A model generated the notes under the pieces. It ran no database searches and had not been told where the DNA came from. It was given only the letters and a program-made list of their open reading frames with translations. The position numbers and the translations under genes were made by a program. A stretch of DNA of 64,000 nucleotides, from contig NZ_RDBE01000010.1 of assembly GCF_003674065.1 (NCBI RefSeq), positions 716,906 through 780,905 on the forward strand, read 5' to 3'. The DNA is from Nocardioides mangrovicus (lineage in GTDB: Bacteria; Actinomycetota; Actinomycetes; Propionibacteriales; Nocardioidaceae). Numbering within the stretch: position 1 is the stretch's first letter; every line of letters starts with the position of its first letter. This document shows positions 37,019-45,133 of this stretch, one piece after another.

Positions 37019-37729
37019 CTACTCGGACTCCTCGTCGACGACCTCGACCCCGGTGACGCCGTCGACCGCCCCCAGCGTCGAGACGGCGCCGGAGAGGTCG
37101 CGACCGGTCAGCGTGAGCATCACGCCGACCGTGTCGGCACCGCCGAGGGTCGGGGGCTCGGAGGCCAGGGCGGTCAGCGTCCAGCCCCGGTGGCTGCACT
37201 CGGCCAGCAGCCGGCGCAGCACTCCGCGGGAGTCCTGATAGGTCACGTGCAGGTGCAGCGAGCGGCGCAGCCGGCCGGGCAGCCGTGCCACCAGCGGCCC
37301 GAAGACCAGCACGATCACGAAGTGCAGGACGGTGACCACCACTGCCAGCAGCACCAGTCCGGCGCCGGCGGCCATGCCGATCGCCGCGACCTCCCACACC
37401 GCGGCCGCGGTCGTGAGCCCGCGCACGGCGCCCTGGCGGGTGATGATCAGCCCGGCGCCCAGGAAGCCGACGCCGGAGACGATCTGGGCGGCGACGCGGC
37501 TGGGGTCGAGCACGACGTGGTCGGACAAGACGTCGCCGAAGCCGTACTTGCTGACCAGCAGGATCAGCGCCGACGACGTGCCGACGATCGTCTGGGTCCG
37601 CAGCCCGGCGCTCTTGCCGCGCACCTCGCGCTCGAGGCCCACCAGGGCCGAGAGGCCGAAGGCCACCACCAGCTCGACCGCCTGGATGACGCCCTGTCCG
37701 GGGCCGCTGAGCAGGTCGAGCAGGGACAT
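37019..37729 (-). CDS. MgtC/SapB family membrane protein
   Basis: 236 residues. Four or five N-terminal helices include the family signature GLEREVRGKSAGLRT and SGVGFLGAGLI. The C-terminal part (from about residue 155) is a cytosolic ACT-like domain, as in MgtC. MgtC proteins help growth at low magnesium and modulate the F-type ATPase; the role here is inferred. TAGGCT lies 7 nt before the ATG. It is divergent from the C45 acyltransferase gene. Confidence 0.88.
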   Translation of the reverse strand: MSLLDLLSGPGQGVIQAVELVVAFGLSALVGLEREVRGKSAGLRTQTIVGTSSALILLVSKYGFGDVLSDHVVLDPSRVAAQIVSGVGFLGAGLIITRQGAVRGLTTAAAVWEVAAIGMAAGAGLVLLAVVVTVLHFVIVLVFGPLVARLPGRLRRSLHLHVTYQDSRGVLRRLLAECSHRGWTLTALASEPPTLGGADTVGVMLTLTGRDLSGAVSTLGAVDGVTGVEVVDEESE

Positions 37730-37736
37730 CGCCGCG

Positions 37737-37746
37737 AGCCTACGCT
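37737..37746. promoter_or_regulatory. Interlocked divergent -10 elements: MgtC (-) and C45 acyltransferase (+)
   Basis: Within the ten bases AGCCTACGCT, the minus strand reads TAGGCT (7 nt before the ATG at 37729) and the plus strand reads TACGCT (7 nt before the GTG at 37754). The hexamers share the central TA, so only one polymerase can melt the site at a time. Confidence 0.6.
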
Positions 37747-37753
37747 CGGGGTC

Positions 37754-38800
37754 GTGGTCCGCTCCTTCGCCTCCTCGCCGCTGCCGGCGTACGAGCGCGG
37801 GGTGGAGCTGGGCCGTGCGCACGCGGCCGACGTGGCCCGGACGACGCGTCGCTACGCCGACCTCTTCGCCCGCCGCGGCGAGCCCGGGTTCGACGCGCAC
37901 GCCTGGGCCGCGCGGTTCCGCGAGGTCGTCGGCGACACCGAGCCCGACGCGCTGGCCGAGATCCGCGGCATCGCCGCCGGTGCCGGGCTCGACGAGCTGG
38001 ACGTGATGGCCGTCGACGCGCGCACCGAGATCCTGGCGAAGGCCGACCCGTACGGGCAGAGGGAGTGCTCGGCCGTGCTCGTCGCGCCGCCCGAGGGTCC
38101 GGCGTTCGGCGTGCAGACCTGGGACTGGTACGCGGAGATGGCCGACGGCTGGTTCCGCTGGCGCATCCCCCGCCCCGACGGCTCATGGATCGAGACGGTC
38201 ACCGAGTACGGGCTGCTCGGCAAGATCGGCGTCAGCAGCCGAGGCGTCGGGGTGCTGCTGACGATCCTGCACCACGAGGCCGACGCCGGCGACGACGTCG
38301 GCTACCCGGTGCACCTGCTGGCGCGGCGGATCCTCGAGCGCTGCGCCTCGGCGGACGAGGCGGTCGAGCTGTGCTGCTCGACGCCGGTGGCGGCGTCGAC
38401 CTCGCTGACCGTGATGGACCCTGCCGGGGGCGCGACGGTGGAGCTGTTCCCCGGCGGACCCGGGGTGCTGCGGCCCAGCGAGGGACTGCTGGTGCGCACC
38501 AACCACTTCGTGACGACGGCCGGCGCACCGGGTTGCCTGGTGGGCGAGGACTACCCGACCACCTTCATCCGCCGCGACCACCTCGACACCACCCTGCGCG
38601 CCCGCCCACCCCGCGCGCCGGCGGACGTCGTGAGCGCCATGACCCACCACCACCCCGACGGCGGGGTCTGCCGGCACGGGAGCGAGGCCGGGGAGACCGC
38701 CACGCTGGCCACCGTCAGCATCACCACCGAGCCGCCCGGGCTCGACGTGCTCGCCGGCGGGCCGTGCCAGGGCGTCGTGCAGACCTACCCCCGCGCGTGA
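37754..38800 (+). CDS. C45 family autoproteolytic acyltransferase/hydrolase
   Basis: 348 residues, Ntn-hydrolase fold related to acyl-CoA:6-aminopenicillanic acid acyltransferase. A propeptide of about 100 residues precedes RECSAVLV, whose Cys should become the N-terminal nucleophile after self-cleavage. Downstream landmarks are VQTWDWYAEMADGW and LVRTNHF, with the Asn expected near the oxyanion site. Actual substrate unknown, probably an N-acyl amide. GTG start chosen for its TACGCT spacing. Confidence 0.85.
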   Translation: MVRSFASSPLPAYERGVELGRAHAADVARTTRRYADLFARRGEPGFDAHAWAARFREVVGDTEPDALAEIRGIAAGAGLDELDVMAVDARTEILAKADPYGQRECSAVLVAPPEGPAFGVQTWDWYAEMADGWFRWRIPRPDGSWIETVTEYGLLGKIGVSSRGVGVLLTILHHEADAGDDVGYPVHLLARRILERCASADEAVELCCSTPVAASTSLTVMDPAGGATVELFPGGPGVLRPSEGLLVRTNHFVTTAGAPGCLVGEDYPTTFIRRDHLDTTLRARPPRAPADVVSAMTHHHPDGGVCRHGSEAGETATLATVSITTEPPGLDVLAGGPCQGVVQTYPRA

Positions 38801-39192
38801 CCGACCGCCGCCTCCTCCTCGGGAGACAGCTGCAGCTCGCTGCGCCACTCGGTGACCGGCTTGGCGTACGAGCGGGTGTCCTGCCGGCCGTGGATGGAGG
38901 TCAGCACCATGCCGCTGCCGCGGTCGTCGAGGAGGGCCACGGACCAGGAGAGGTGCCCGCCCATGTCGTCGAAGGCGTCGTAGCGGACGACGGCGAGGTG
39001 GCGCAGCGCGGTCTCGAGATCCAGGCGCAGGCCGGCCACCTCGCTGCGCAGCCCCGGCACGTCGTCGGGGACGTCGGCCAGGTCGTGGTCGGAGCGTCGC
39101 AGCCGGCGGAACCTCGGCACGCTGGTGACCAGGACCAGGCCGAGCGCGACCAGGGCGACCAGCAGGGCAAGCACGCTCAGAACCACAGCCAC
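38785..39192 (-). CDS. DUF4446 family protein
   Basis: 135 residues. An N-terminal membrane helix (residues 1-22) is followed by a short coiled segment and the conserved block MGGHLSWSVALLDDRGSG and SIHGRQDTRSYAKPV, which identifies DUF4446. Function unknown. The C-terminus overlaps the C45 acyltransferase end by 16 bp. TAGGGT lies 6 nt before the GTG start, which diverges from pheA. Confidence 0.85.
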   Translation of the reverse strand: MAVVLSVLALLVALVALGLVLVTSVPRFRRLRRSDHDLADVPDDVPGLRSEVAGLRLDLETALRHLAVVRYDAFDDMGGHLSWSVALLDDRGSGMVLTSIHGRQDTRSYAKPVTEWRSELQLSPEEEAAVGHARG

Positions 39193-39198
39193 CGCGTC

Positions 39199-39204
39199 AC
39201 CCTA
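39199..39204 (-). promoter_or_regulatory. -10 element TAGGGT of the DUF4446 gene
   Basis: TAGGGT on the minus strand with 6 nt to the GTG at 39192; leaderless spacing in the 34-bp gap shared with pheA. For pheA itself only a weak GACGAT 6 nt before the GTG can be seen. Confidence 0.5.
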
Positions 39205-39226
39205 GGAGGCATGGGACGATAAATCG

Positions 39227-40057
39227 GTGAGGATCGCCTACCAGGGTGAGCCGGGAGCCAACTCCCACATCGTCGCCCGCGAGCACTACCCCGACGCCGA
39301 AGCCGTGCCCTGCGCGTCGTTCGAGGACGTGTTCGCCGTGGTGGAGGCCGGGGACGCCGACCTGGCGCTGATCCCCATCGACAACTCCATCGCCGGGCGC
39401 GTGGCCGACATCCACCACTTCCTGCCCACCTCGACGCTGCACATCGTCGCCGAGCACTTCCTGCGCATCCGGTTCCACCTGCTGGGGGCACCCGGCGCCA
39501 CGCTGGACACGATCCGCACCGTCCACAGCCACGTCCACGCGCTGGGACAGTGCCGCAAGGTGATCCGCGAGCTCGGCCTCGCGCCGGTCATCGCCGGCGA
39601 CACGGCCGGCGCGGCACGCGAGGTCGCCGAGGCCGGCGACCCCACCCAGGCCGCGATCTCCCCGCCCCTGGCCGCCGACGTCTACGGCCTGAACGTGCTG
39701 CGTCGCGACGTGGAGGACGAGGATCACAACACCACCCGCTTCGTGGTGCTCTCCCGCGACTTCGAGCAGGCGCCGGCCGGCCGCGGACCCGTGGTGACGA
39801 CCTTCGTCTTCAACGTCCGCAACCTGCCCGCCGCGCTCTACAAGGCGCTGGGCGGCTTCGCCACCAACGGCGTCAACATGACCAAGCTGGAGAGCTACAT
39901 GGTGGGCGGGGAGTTCATCGCCACGCAGTTCCTGGCCGAGGTCGACGGTCATCCCGACGACCCCGGGCTCAAGCGCGCGCTGGAGGAGCTGGCGTTCTTC
40001 ACCACCGAGGTGAAGATGCTGGGCGTCTATCCCGCGGATCCCTTCCGCACGGCATGA
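39227..40057 (+). CDS. pheA: Prephenate dehydratase
   Basis: 276 residues. It converts prephenate to phenylpyruvate in phenylalanine synthesis. The catalytic domain starts RIAYQGEPGANSH and contains ALIPIDNSIAGRV and NTTRFVVLS. The C-terminal ACT domain has the KLESYMVGG phenylalanine-sensing motif, so feedback inhibition is expected. GTG start. The stop overlaps larB as ATGA, an unusual partnership. Confidence 0.95.
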   Translation: MRIAYQGEPGANSHIVAREHYPDAEAVPCASFEDVFAVVEAGDADLALIPIDNSIAGRVADIHHFLPTSTLHIVAEHFLRIRFHLLGAPGATLDTIRTVHSHVHALGQCRKVIRELGLAPVIAGDTAGAAREVAEAGDPTQAAISPPLAADVYGLNVLRRDVEDEDHNTTRFVVLSRDFEQAPAGRGPVVTTFVFNVRNLPAALYKALGGFATNGVNMTKLESYMVGGEFIATQFLAEVDGHPDDPGLKRALEELAFFTTEVKMLGVYPADPFRTA

Positions 40058-40722
40058 CCGAGCACCTCGACGACTTCGCCCGCGTCGACCTCGACCGCGA
40101 GCGCCGCACCGGCGACCCCGAGGTCGTCTACGGCGCCGGGAAGACCCCTGCACAGGTCGTGGCCATCCTGCGCGCGCTGCACGAGCGGCACCCCGACCGC
40201 GCGGTGCTCGCCACCCGGCTCGGCGAGGACGCCCGACAGGCCGTCGCCGAGCAGCTGCCCGAGGCCGACCTCGACCCGGTGGCGCGCACGGCCGTGCTCG
40301 GGCCGCTGCCCGAGCCGAGCGGCAGTGTGCTGGTCGTCGGCGCCGGCACCTCCGATGCCCCGGTGGTGCGCGAGGCGCTGGTGACCGCGCGCGTCCACGG
40401 CGCCCGGGCCGGCACCGTGCTCGACGTCGGGGTCGCCGGCCTGCACCGGCTGCTCGCGGTGCGCGAGGAGCTCGACGCCGCGGACTGCCTGGTGGTGGTG
40501 GCCGGCATGGAGGGGGCGCTGCCCAGCGTGGTGGCGGGGCTGGTCGGTGTCCCGCTGGTCGCGGTGCCGACGTCGGTGGGCTACGGCGCGAGCTTCGAGG
40601 GGCTGGCCGCGCTGCTGGCGATGCTGAACTCCTGCGCCCCCGGCGTCGTGGTGGTGAACATCGACAACGGCTACGGCGCGGCGGTGCACGCCGCCCGGGT
40701 CGCTCGAGCGGCTCACCGGTGA
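40054..40722 (+). CDS. larB: LarB, nickel-pincer nucleotide cofactor synthase
   Basis: 222 residues. LarB carboxylates and hydrolyses nicotinic acid adenine dinucleotide to pyridinium-3,5-biscarboxylic acid mononucleotide, the first step to the nickel-pincer cofactor. Recognised by the N-terminal DLDRERRTGDPEVVYGAGKTP and the AIR-carboxylase-like core VVGAGTSDAPVV, VVAGMEGALPSVV, and VPTSVGYGASFEG. Translation is coupled to pheA and larC through 4-bp overlaps. Confidence 0.94.
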   Translation: MTEHLDDFARVDLDRERRTGDPEVVYGAGKTPAQVVAILRALHERHPDRAVLATRLGEDARQAVAEQLPEADLDPVARTAVLGPLPEPSGSVLVVGAGTSDAPVVREALVTARVHGARAGTVLDVGVAGLHRLLAVREELDAADCLVVVAGMEGALPSVVAGLVGVPLVAVPTSVGYGASFEGLAALLAMLNSCAPGVVVVNIDNGYGAAVHAARVARAAHR

Positions 40723-41846
40723 TCGGCTGGGTCGACGCCTCGATGGGCGCCAGCGGCGACATGCTGCTGGGCGCGCTGGTGGGCGCCGGGGTGCCGCTCC
40801 CCGTGCTGCAGGACGCCGTCGACGCCGTCGCCGCCGAGCCGATCACGCTGCGTGAGGAGCGCGTCACTCGCCGCGGGCTCGCCGCCACGCGGGTGCACGT
40901 CGACGTCGGCGACTCGACGACTCGGCGCACCTGGCGCGAGATCCGGGAGCTCCCGCTGGGCCGGCGGGCCTTCGCGACTTTCGAGCGGCTGGCCGAGGCC
41001 GAGGCCGCCGTGCACGCCACGACGCCCGAGGAGGTCCACTTCCACGAGGTCGGGGCGCTCGACGCGATCGCCGACGTGGTCGGCGTGTGCGCGGGCCTGG
41101 ACCACCTCGGGCTCGAGGCGCTGGTCTGCTCGACCGTCTCCGTCGGGGGCGGCTTCGTCGACGCCGCCCACGGCCGGTTGCCTGTGCCCGCCCCCGCGGT
41201 GGTGGAGCTGCTGCGGGGCGTCCCGACCTCCGGCGGCCCGCTCGAGCTGGAGCTGTGCACGCCCACCGGGGCGGCGCTGCTGAGCGCCAACGTCACCGGC
41301 TGGGGCGCCCAGCCGCCGCTGGAGGTCCGGGCCGTCGGCACCGGGGCGGGCGGCCGCGATCCCGAGAGCCACGCCAACGTCCTGCGGCTGCTGGTGGGCG
41401 AGCAGAGCGGCGCGGTGCTGCTGGAGACCAACGTCGACGACCTCGACCCGCGGGTGTGGCCGGCGGCCATCGAGGCCCTGCTGGCGGCCGGTGCCAGCGA
41501 CGCGTGGCTGACCCCGATCGTGATGAAGAAGGGCCGGCCGGCCCACACGCTCAGCGTGCTGGTCGCCCCCGGCCGCGCGGAGGCGGTGCGCCGGGTCGTC
41601 TTCGAGCAGACCACGAGCATCGGGCTGCGCGAGAGCACCGTCGCCAAGCACGCGCTGCAGCGGCAGATGGTGGCGGTCGAGGTCGACGGCCGGTCGATCG
41701 CGGTCAAGGTCGCCCGCGACCCGGCCGGCGTGCTCAACGTGCAGCCCGAGTACGAGGACGTCGCCGCGGCTGCCCGCGCCCTCGGCCGGCCGGTCAAGGA
41801 CGTCTTGCAGGAGGCGACGGCGCGGGCCCGCACCCTGGCTCTCTAG
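40719..41846 (+). CDS. larC: LarC, nickel insertion enzyme for the nickel-pincer cofactor
   Basis: 375 residues, a single intact polypeptide; the Lactobacillus larC needs a programmed frameshift, which this gene does not. LarC inserts nickel into the pincer nucleotide using CTP. Landmarks are WVDASMGASGDMLLGAL at the N-terminus, EEVHFHEVGALDAIADVVG, LETNVDDLDP and TPIVMKKGRPAHTLSVL. GTG start at 40719 overlaps larB. The third pathway gene, larE, and the larA racemase are not in the window. Confidence 0.95.
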   Translation: MIGWVDASMGASGDMLLGALVGAGVPLPVLQDAVDAVAAEPITLREERVTRRGLAATRVHVDVGDSTTRRTWREIRELPLGRRAFATFERLAEAEAAVHATTPEEVHFHEVGALDAIADVVGVCAGLDHLGLEALVCSTVSVGGGFVDAAHGRLPVPAPAVVELLRGVPTSGGPLELELCTPTGAALLSANVTGWGAQPPLEVRAVGTGAGGRDPESHANVLRLLVGEQSGAVLLETNVDDLDPRVWPAAIEALLAAGASDAWLTPIVMKKGRPAHTLSVLVAPGRAEAVRRVVFEQTTSIGLRESTVAKHALQRQMVAVEVDGRSIAVKVARDPAGVLNVQPEYEDVAAAARALGRPVKDVLQEATARARTLAL

Positions 41847-41849
41847 GCT
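41844..41849 (+). promoter_or_regulatory. -10 element TAGGCT before the GDT1-type gene
   Basis: TAGGCT begins with the larC stop codon TAG and lies 6 nt before the GTG at 41856. It would give the transporter its own leaderless transcript in addition to read-through from pheA. Confidence 0.45.
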
Positions 41850-41855
41850 CTGCGC

Positions 41856-42467
41856 GTGGACCTCGCTGTCATCGGGATCAGCTTCGCCGCCATCTTCCTG
41901 GTCGAGCTGCCCGACAAGACGTTCGTGGCCGCGCTGGTGCTCTCGACGCGCTACCGGGGGCTGATGGTCTGGATCGGCGTCGGCCTCGCCTTCTTGGTGC
42001 AGACCATCTTGGCGGTGACGGTGGGGCGCGTGGTGGTGCGGTTCCTGCCCGAGCAGGTCGTCGAGGCAGTGGCGCTGCTGATCTTCCTGGCCGGCGCGGT
42101 GCTGCTCTTTCGAGCCGCCCCCGGCGCCGACGAGGCCGAGCAGGAGGCCGAGCGGGAGTACGAGGCGCGCGGCGACGAGGCCAAGCGCGGCCTGGCCGCC
42201 ATCGGCGCCTCGTTCCTGGTGCTCTTCGCCGCCGAGTGGGGCGACCTCTCCCAGCTGCTGACCATCAGCCTGGTCGGCCGCTACGGCCACACGCTGTCGG
42301 TGTTCGTCGGGGCCTGGGGCGCGCTGCTGGTCGTCTCGGGGCTCGCCGTGCTGGTGGGCCGGTTCCTGCTGCGCCACGTGCGCCTGTCGGTGGTGCACTA
42401 CATCGGGGCCGCGGTCTGCCTGGTGCTCGCGGTCATCACCGGCTACGAGCTGGCGACGTCCCTCTAG
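41856..42467 (+). CDS. TMEM165/GDT1 family (UPF0016) cation exporter
   Basis: 203 residues, six predicted helices in two inverted halves. The duplicated acidic motifs are [12 protein letters not shown] near residue 17 and [12 protein letters not shown] near residue 127, the metal path of this family. Bacterial members export manganese; others move calcium. Position just after larC raises the question of nickel or manganese balance, but that is speculative. A charged cytosolic loop (residues about 90-110) separates the halves. Confidence 0.9.
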   Translation: MDLAVIGISFAAIFLVELPDKTFVAALVLSTRYRGLMVWIGVGLAFLVQTILAVTVGRVVVRFLPEQVVEAVALLIFLAGAVLLFRAAPGADEAEQEAEREYEARGDEAKRGLAAIGASFLVLFAAEWGDLSQLLTISLVGRYGHTLSVFVGAWGALLVVSGLAVLVGRFLLRHVRLSVVHYIGAAVCLVLAVITGYELATSL

Positions 42468-42470
42468 AGT
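42465..42470 (+). promoter_or_regulatory. -10 element TAGAGT before arcA
   Basis: TAGAGT starts with the transporter stop codon and is 7 nt before the arcA ATG at 42478. Leaderless spacing. Confidence 0.5.
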
Positions 42471-42477
42471 CCCGTCC

Positions 42478-43689
42478 ATGACTCTGGACGCCGGGTTGGG
42501 AGCCACCAGCGAGGTCGGCCGGCTGCGGACGGTGATGCTGCACCGTCCGGGCCCCGAGCTCACGCGGCTGACACCGCGCAACAACGACACCCTGCTCTTC
42601 GACGGCATCCCGTGGGTGGGACGCGCGCAGGAGGAGCACGACGGCTTCGCCCAGGCCCTGCGCGAGCGCGACGTGGAGGTGCTCTACCTGACCGATCTGC
42701 TGGTCGAGACGCTCGCCGACGACGAGGCGAGGGCCACGGCCATCGAGGCCACGGTGACCTCGGGCACCACCTCGCTGCGCCTCGGCGACAGCCTGCGGGA
42801 CTACTTCCGCCGGGCGCTGAGCGACCTGGACCCCCAGGGCCTGATGGTCGCGCTGACGGCGGGTGTGCGCAACGACGAGGTACGGGCCAGCTCGCTGGTG
42901 ACCTCGCTGCTGGGCCACGACGAGTTCCTCATCGACCCGCTGCCCAACCTGCTGTTCACCCGCGACTCCTCGGTCTGGGTCGGCGATCACGTCGCCATCA
43001 CCTCGCTGAAGATGCCCGCCCGGGTCCGGGAGTCGCAGCTCACCGAGCTGATCTACAGCCGCCATCCCCGCTTCGCGGGCACCCCCCGCATCCACGGCTA
43101 CACCTACGAGCACGTCGAGGGCGGCGACGTGCTGCTGCTGGCCCCGGGCGTCATCGCGGTCGGCGTCGGCGAGCGCACCACGCCGGCGGGCGTCGAGCGG
43201 CTGGCCCGGCGGGTCTTCGCCGACGGCCTGGCCCACACCGTGCTCGCCGTGCCGATCGCCCAGGAGCGGGCCACGATGCACCTGGACACCGTCGCCACGA
43301 TGGTCGACGTCGACAAGATCGTGATGTACCCCAACGTCGCCCACACCCTCACCGCGTATGCCGTCACCGCGGGCGACGGGGAGCATCTCGACGTCGCCTC
43401 GGCCGAGCCGTTCTTGGAGGCGGCGGCCAAGGCGATGGGCATCGACCGGCTGCACCAGATCGACACCGGCCTCGATCCGGTGACCGCCGAGCGCGAGCAG
43501 TGGGACGACGGGAACAACACCTTGGCCATCGCCCCGCGGGTCGCGGTGGCCTACGAACGCAACGTCGAGACCAACGCCCGGCTGGAGGCGGCGGGCATCG
43601 AGGTGGTCGCCATCGCCGGCTCCGAGCTGGGCTCGGGTCGCGGCGGACCACGCTGCATGTCGTGCCCGGTGTCGCGAGAGCCCTTGTAG
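42478..43689 (+). CDS. arcA: Arginine deiminase
   Basis: 403 residues. It hydrolyses arginine to citrulline and ammonia. Motifs: [40 protein letters not shown] with the catalytic His, and the C-terminal [11 protein letters not shown] whose Cys (about residue 396) is the nucleophile. No arcB, arcC or arcD is adjacent, so arginine may serve acid stress relief or nitrogen supply rather than ATP production. It is the last gene before the 6C RNA candidate. Confidence 0.95.
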   Translation: MTLDAGLGATSEVGRLRTVMLHRPGPELTRLTPRNNDTLLFDGIPWVGRAQEEHDGFAQALRERDVEVLYLTDLLVETLADDEARATAIEATVTSGTTSLRLGDSLRDYFRRALSDLDPQGLMVALTAGVRNDEVRASSLVTSLLGHDEFLIDPLPNLLFTRDSSVWVGDHVAITSLKMPARVRESQLTELIYSRHPRFAGTPRIHGYTYEHVEGGDVLLLAPGVIAVGVGERTTPAGVERLARRVFADGLAHTVLAVPIAQERATMHLDTVATMVDVDKIVMYPNVAHTLTAYAVTAGDGEHLDVASAEPFLEAAAKAMGIDRLHQIDTGLDPVTAEREQWDDGNNTLAIAPRVAVAYERNVETNARLEAAGIEVVAIAGSELGSGRGGPRCMSCPVSREPL

Positions 43690-43697
43690 CCAGAGGA

Positions 43698-43795
43698 ATT
43701 GAAGGGCCCGACCGCTGTTGACGGGGGATGCAACAACGGCCGGGCGGCTACAAACTAAGCGGTGGGGGGTCGCCTGACAAGGCGGACACGCGCGT
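43698..43795 (-). ncRNA. Candidate 6C small RNA
   Basis: Two hairpins on the minus strand have C-rich loops, as in the actinobacterial 6C RNA. Hairpin 1 (43757-43775) has a 5-bp stem with loop ACCCCCCAC. Hairpin 2 (43706-43745) has a 15-bp stem that pairs completely only on the minus strand, using two G-U pairs, with loop CAUCCCCCGU. The 223-bp gap between arcA and the anti-sigma gene has no coding gene. 6C regulates mRNAs by C-rich loop pairing in mycobacteria. Ends are approximate. Confidence 0.75.
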
Positions 43796-43912
43796 ACCGA
43801 AACAGGTCTGGACCTTTGCCGGGCAGCGACGGCACGACGCTGGCCGTACCGGCTCCGGGCGGGCGCTCGGCAGCGGCGCGAGGGCGCTCGAGCCGGGGCC
43901 CGCGGACCGAAC

Positions 43913-44317
43913 TCAGCCGCGCGAGCTGAACAGGGCGTGCACGGTCGAGCGCGACTGGGAGGTCTCCAGCCACCACCGGTCGGTGAGGGTCTCGACGATC
44001 GACAGTCCGCGGCCGGTCGTCTCGTCCACGTCGACCTCGAGAGCGCCGGGCACGGTCGGCGCGCCGCCGTCGGTCACGGCGATGTCCAGGCCGACGTCGT
44101 CGGTGTTCCAGGCCACCAGGACGGTGCCGTCGTCGAGTGGTCGGGCATGCCGGACGGCGTTGCCGACCAGCTCGGAGAGCACCAGTCGCGAGTCCTCGAC
44201 GAGGTCATCGGACGCCTGTAGCCCGGTCAGCCACTCCTGCAACCGCGACCGGGCTATCGCGGCACTGCTGGGAGTGAAGGGGAGGCTCAGGGCGACGGGC
44301 GCGGGCGCTGTCACCAC
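43913..44317 (-). CDS. RsbW-like anti-sigma factor / ATP-binding protein
   Basis: 134 residues of the GHKL ATPase fold: N box LSELVGNAVRHA, G1 box AVTDGG and G2 box GRGLSIVETL. Such small kinases bind stress sigma factors or phosphorylate anti-anti-sigma proteins; no sigma or antagonist gene is adjacent. GTG start at 44317; an AAAGGA ribosome-binding site precedes it. The upstream promoter GTTT-N15-GGGCAT fits a SigB/SigF-type sigma factor, suggesting feedback control. The protein should be cytosolic. Confidence 0.87.
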   Translation of the reverse strand: MVTAPAPVALSLPFTPSSAAIARSRLQEWLTGLQASDDLVEDSRLVLSELVGNAVRHARPLDDGTVLVAWNTDDVGLDIAVTDGGAPTVPGALEVDVDETTGRGLSIVETLTDRWWLETSQSRSTVHALFSSRG

Positions 44318-44367
44318 GATGCAAAGTCCTTTCGGGGTCCCCCGGTGATGCTTCGGATACGACAGAT

Positions 44368-44392
44368 ATGCCCGCTAACCCCGATCCAAAAC
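44368..44392 (-). promoter_or_regulatory. SigB/SigF-type promoter GTTT-N15-GGGCAT
   Basis: On the minus strand GTTT (44389-44392), exactly 15 nt, then GGGCAT (44368-44373), about 50 nt before the anti-sigma GTG. This matches the stress-sigma consensus GTTT-N14-16-GGGTAT with one mismatch. It overlaps the last codons of the GDPD gene. Unlike most promoters here it leaves a leader with a ribosome-binding site. Confidence 0.6.
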
Positions 44393-45118
44393 GTCGCGCG
44401 ATCGCTCGCGTCGTGTGAGGTGGGTCAACACGGTGGCCGGCCGGTCGGTGATGAGCGCCTCGACCCCGAGATCCAGGCAGCGGTCGACCTCGTCGGGGGT
44501 GTTGACCGTCCAGCAGTGCACCCGCGACACCTCGGCGATGCGCCGCATCGCCTTCGGGTGGTCGCGCAGTGCCTGCACGTCGGGCCCGGCGATCCAGTCC
44601 ACCGAGGCGACCGCCCGGCTGCGCAGCCACTCGCCGGGGGACTCGAAGAGCAGCACGACGTCGAGGTCGGGCGCCATCCGCTCGATCCGCTTCAGCGCCA
44701 GCCAGGAGAAGCTCATGACGCGCACCGGGGAGTCCGGACCGAGCCAGTCGAACTGGTCGAGGAGCTCGACCAGGCGCTTCTCGACCAGCCCGGCGTAGCG
44801 GGTGGGGTGCTTGGTCTCGATGGCCAGCTCCACCCGCTGCGGCAGCTCGGCCACCGTCTCCAGCAGCCGCCGCAGCGTCAGCATGGTGACGTCGAGGTCC
44901 GCGAGGGCGGCGAGCTCGGAGGTCGAGACCAGGTGCCGGCTGCGGGCCGTGCGTCGCAGGTCGCGGTCGTGCACGCACACCAGGTGACCGTCGGCGGTGA
45001 GCCGTACGTCGCACTCCAGCGCCTCCGCCCCCTGGTCGAGCGCGGCCAGATACGAGGTCAGCGTGTGCTCGCCGCCGCCGTCCACGAGACCGCGGTGAGC
45101 CACGACCTGGGGTCGCAT
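44375..45118 (-). CDS. Glycerophosphodiester phosphodiesterase (GDPD)
   Basis: 247 residues, TIM-barrel. Motifs: VAHRGL near the N-terminus with the catalytic His and Arg, ALECDVRLTADGHLVCVHDRDLRRT with the metal Glu and Asp and second His, and AIETKHP. It cleaves glycerophosphodiesters from phospholipid breakdown to glycerol-3-phosphate. I prefer the ATG at 45118 because the family begins MRPQVVAHRG; an ATG nine bases upstream is possible. Signal peptide absent, so cytosolic. Confidence 0.9.
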   Translation of the reverse strand: MRPQVVAHRGLVDGGGEHTLTSYLAALDQGAEALECDVRLTADGHLVCVHDRDLRRTARSRHLVSTSELAALADLDVTMLTLRRLLETVAELPQRVELAIETKHPTRYAGLVEKRLVELLDQFDWLGPDSPVRVMSFSWLALKRIERMAPDLDVVLLFESPGEWLRSRAVASVDWIAGPDVQALRDHPKAMRRIAEVSRVHCWTVNTPDEVDRCLDLGVEALITDRPATVLTHLTRRERSRDVLDRG

Positions 45119-45133
45119 GTGGACCATGGTGGC

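Noticed and set aside
43755-43976. Small minus-strand protein-coding frame overlapping the anti-sigma gene
   Set aside because: Runs through the RNA hairpins and has no family similarity or start signal.
45122-45131. Strong divergent -10 boxes between GDPD and SDR
   Set aside because: Only CACCAT and GACCAT are found at the right distance; matches are too weak to list as promoters. The 14-base similarity to repeat family B is too short to call a copy.
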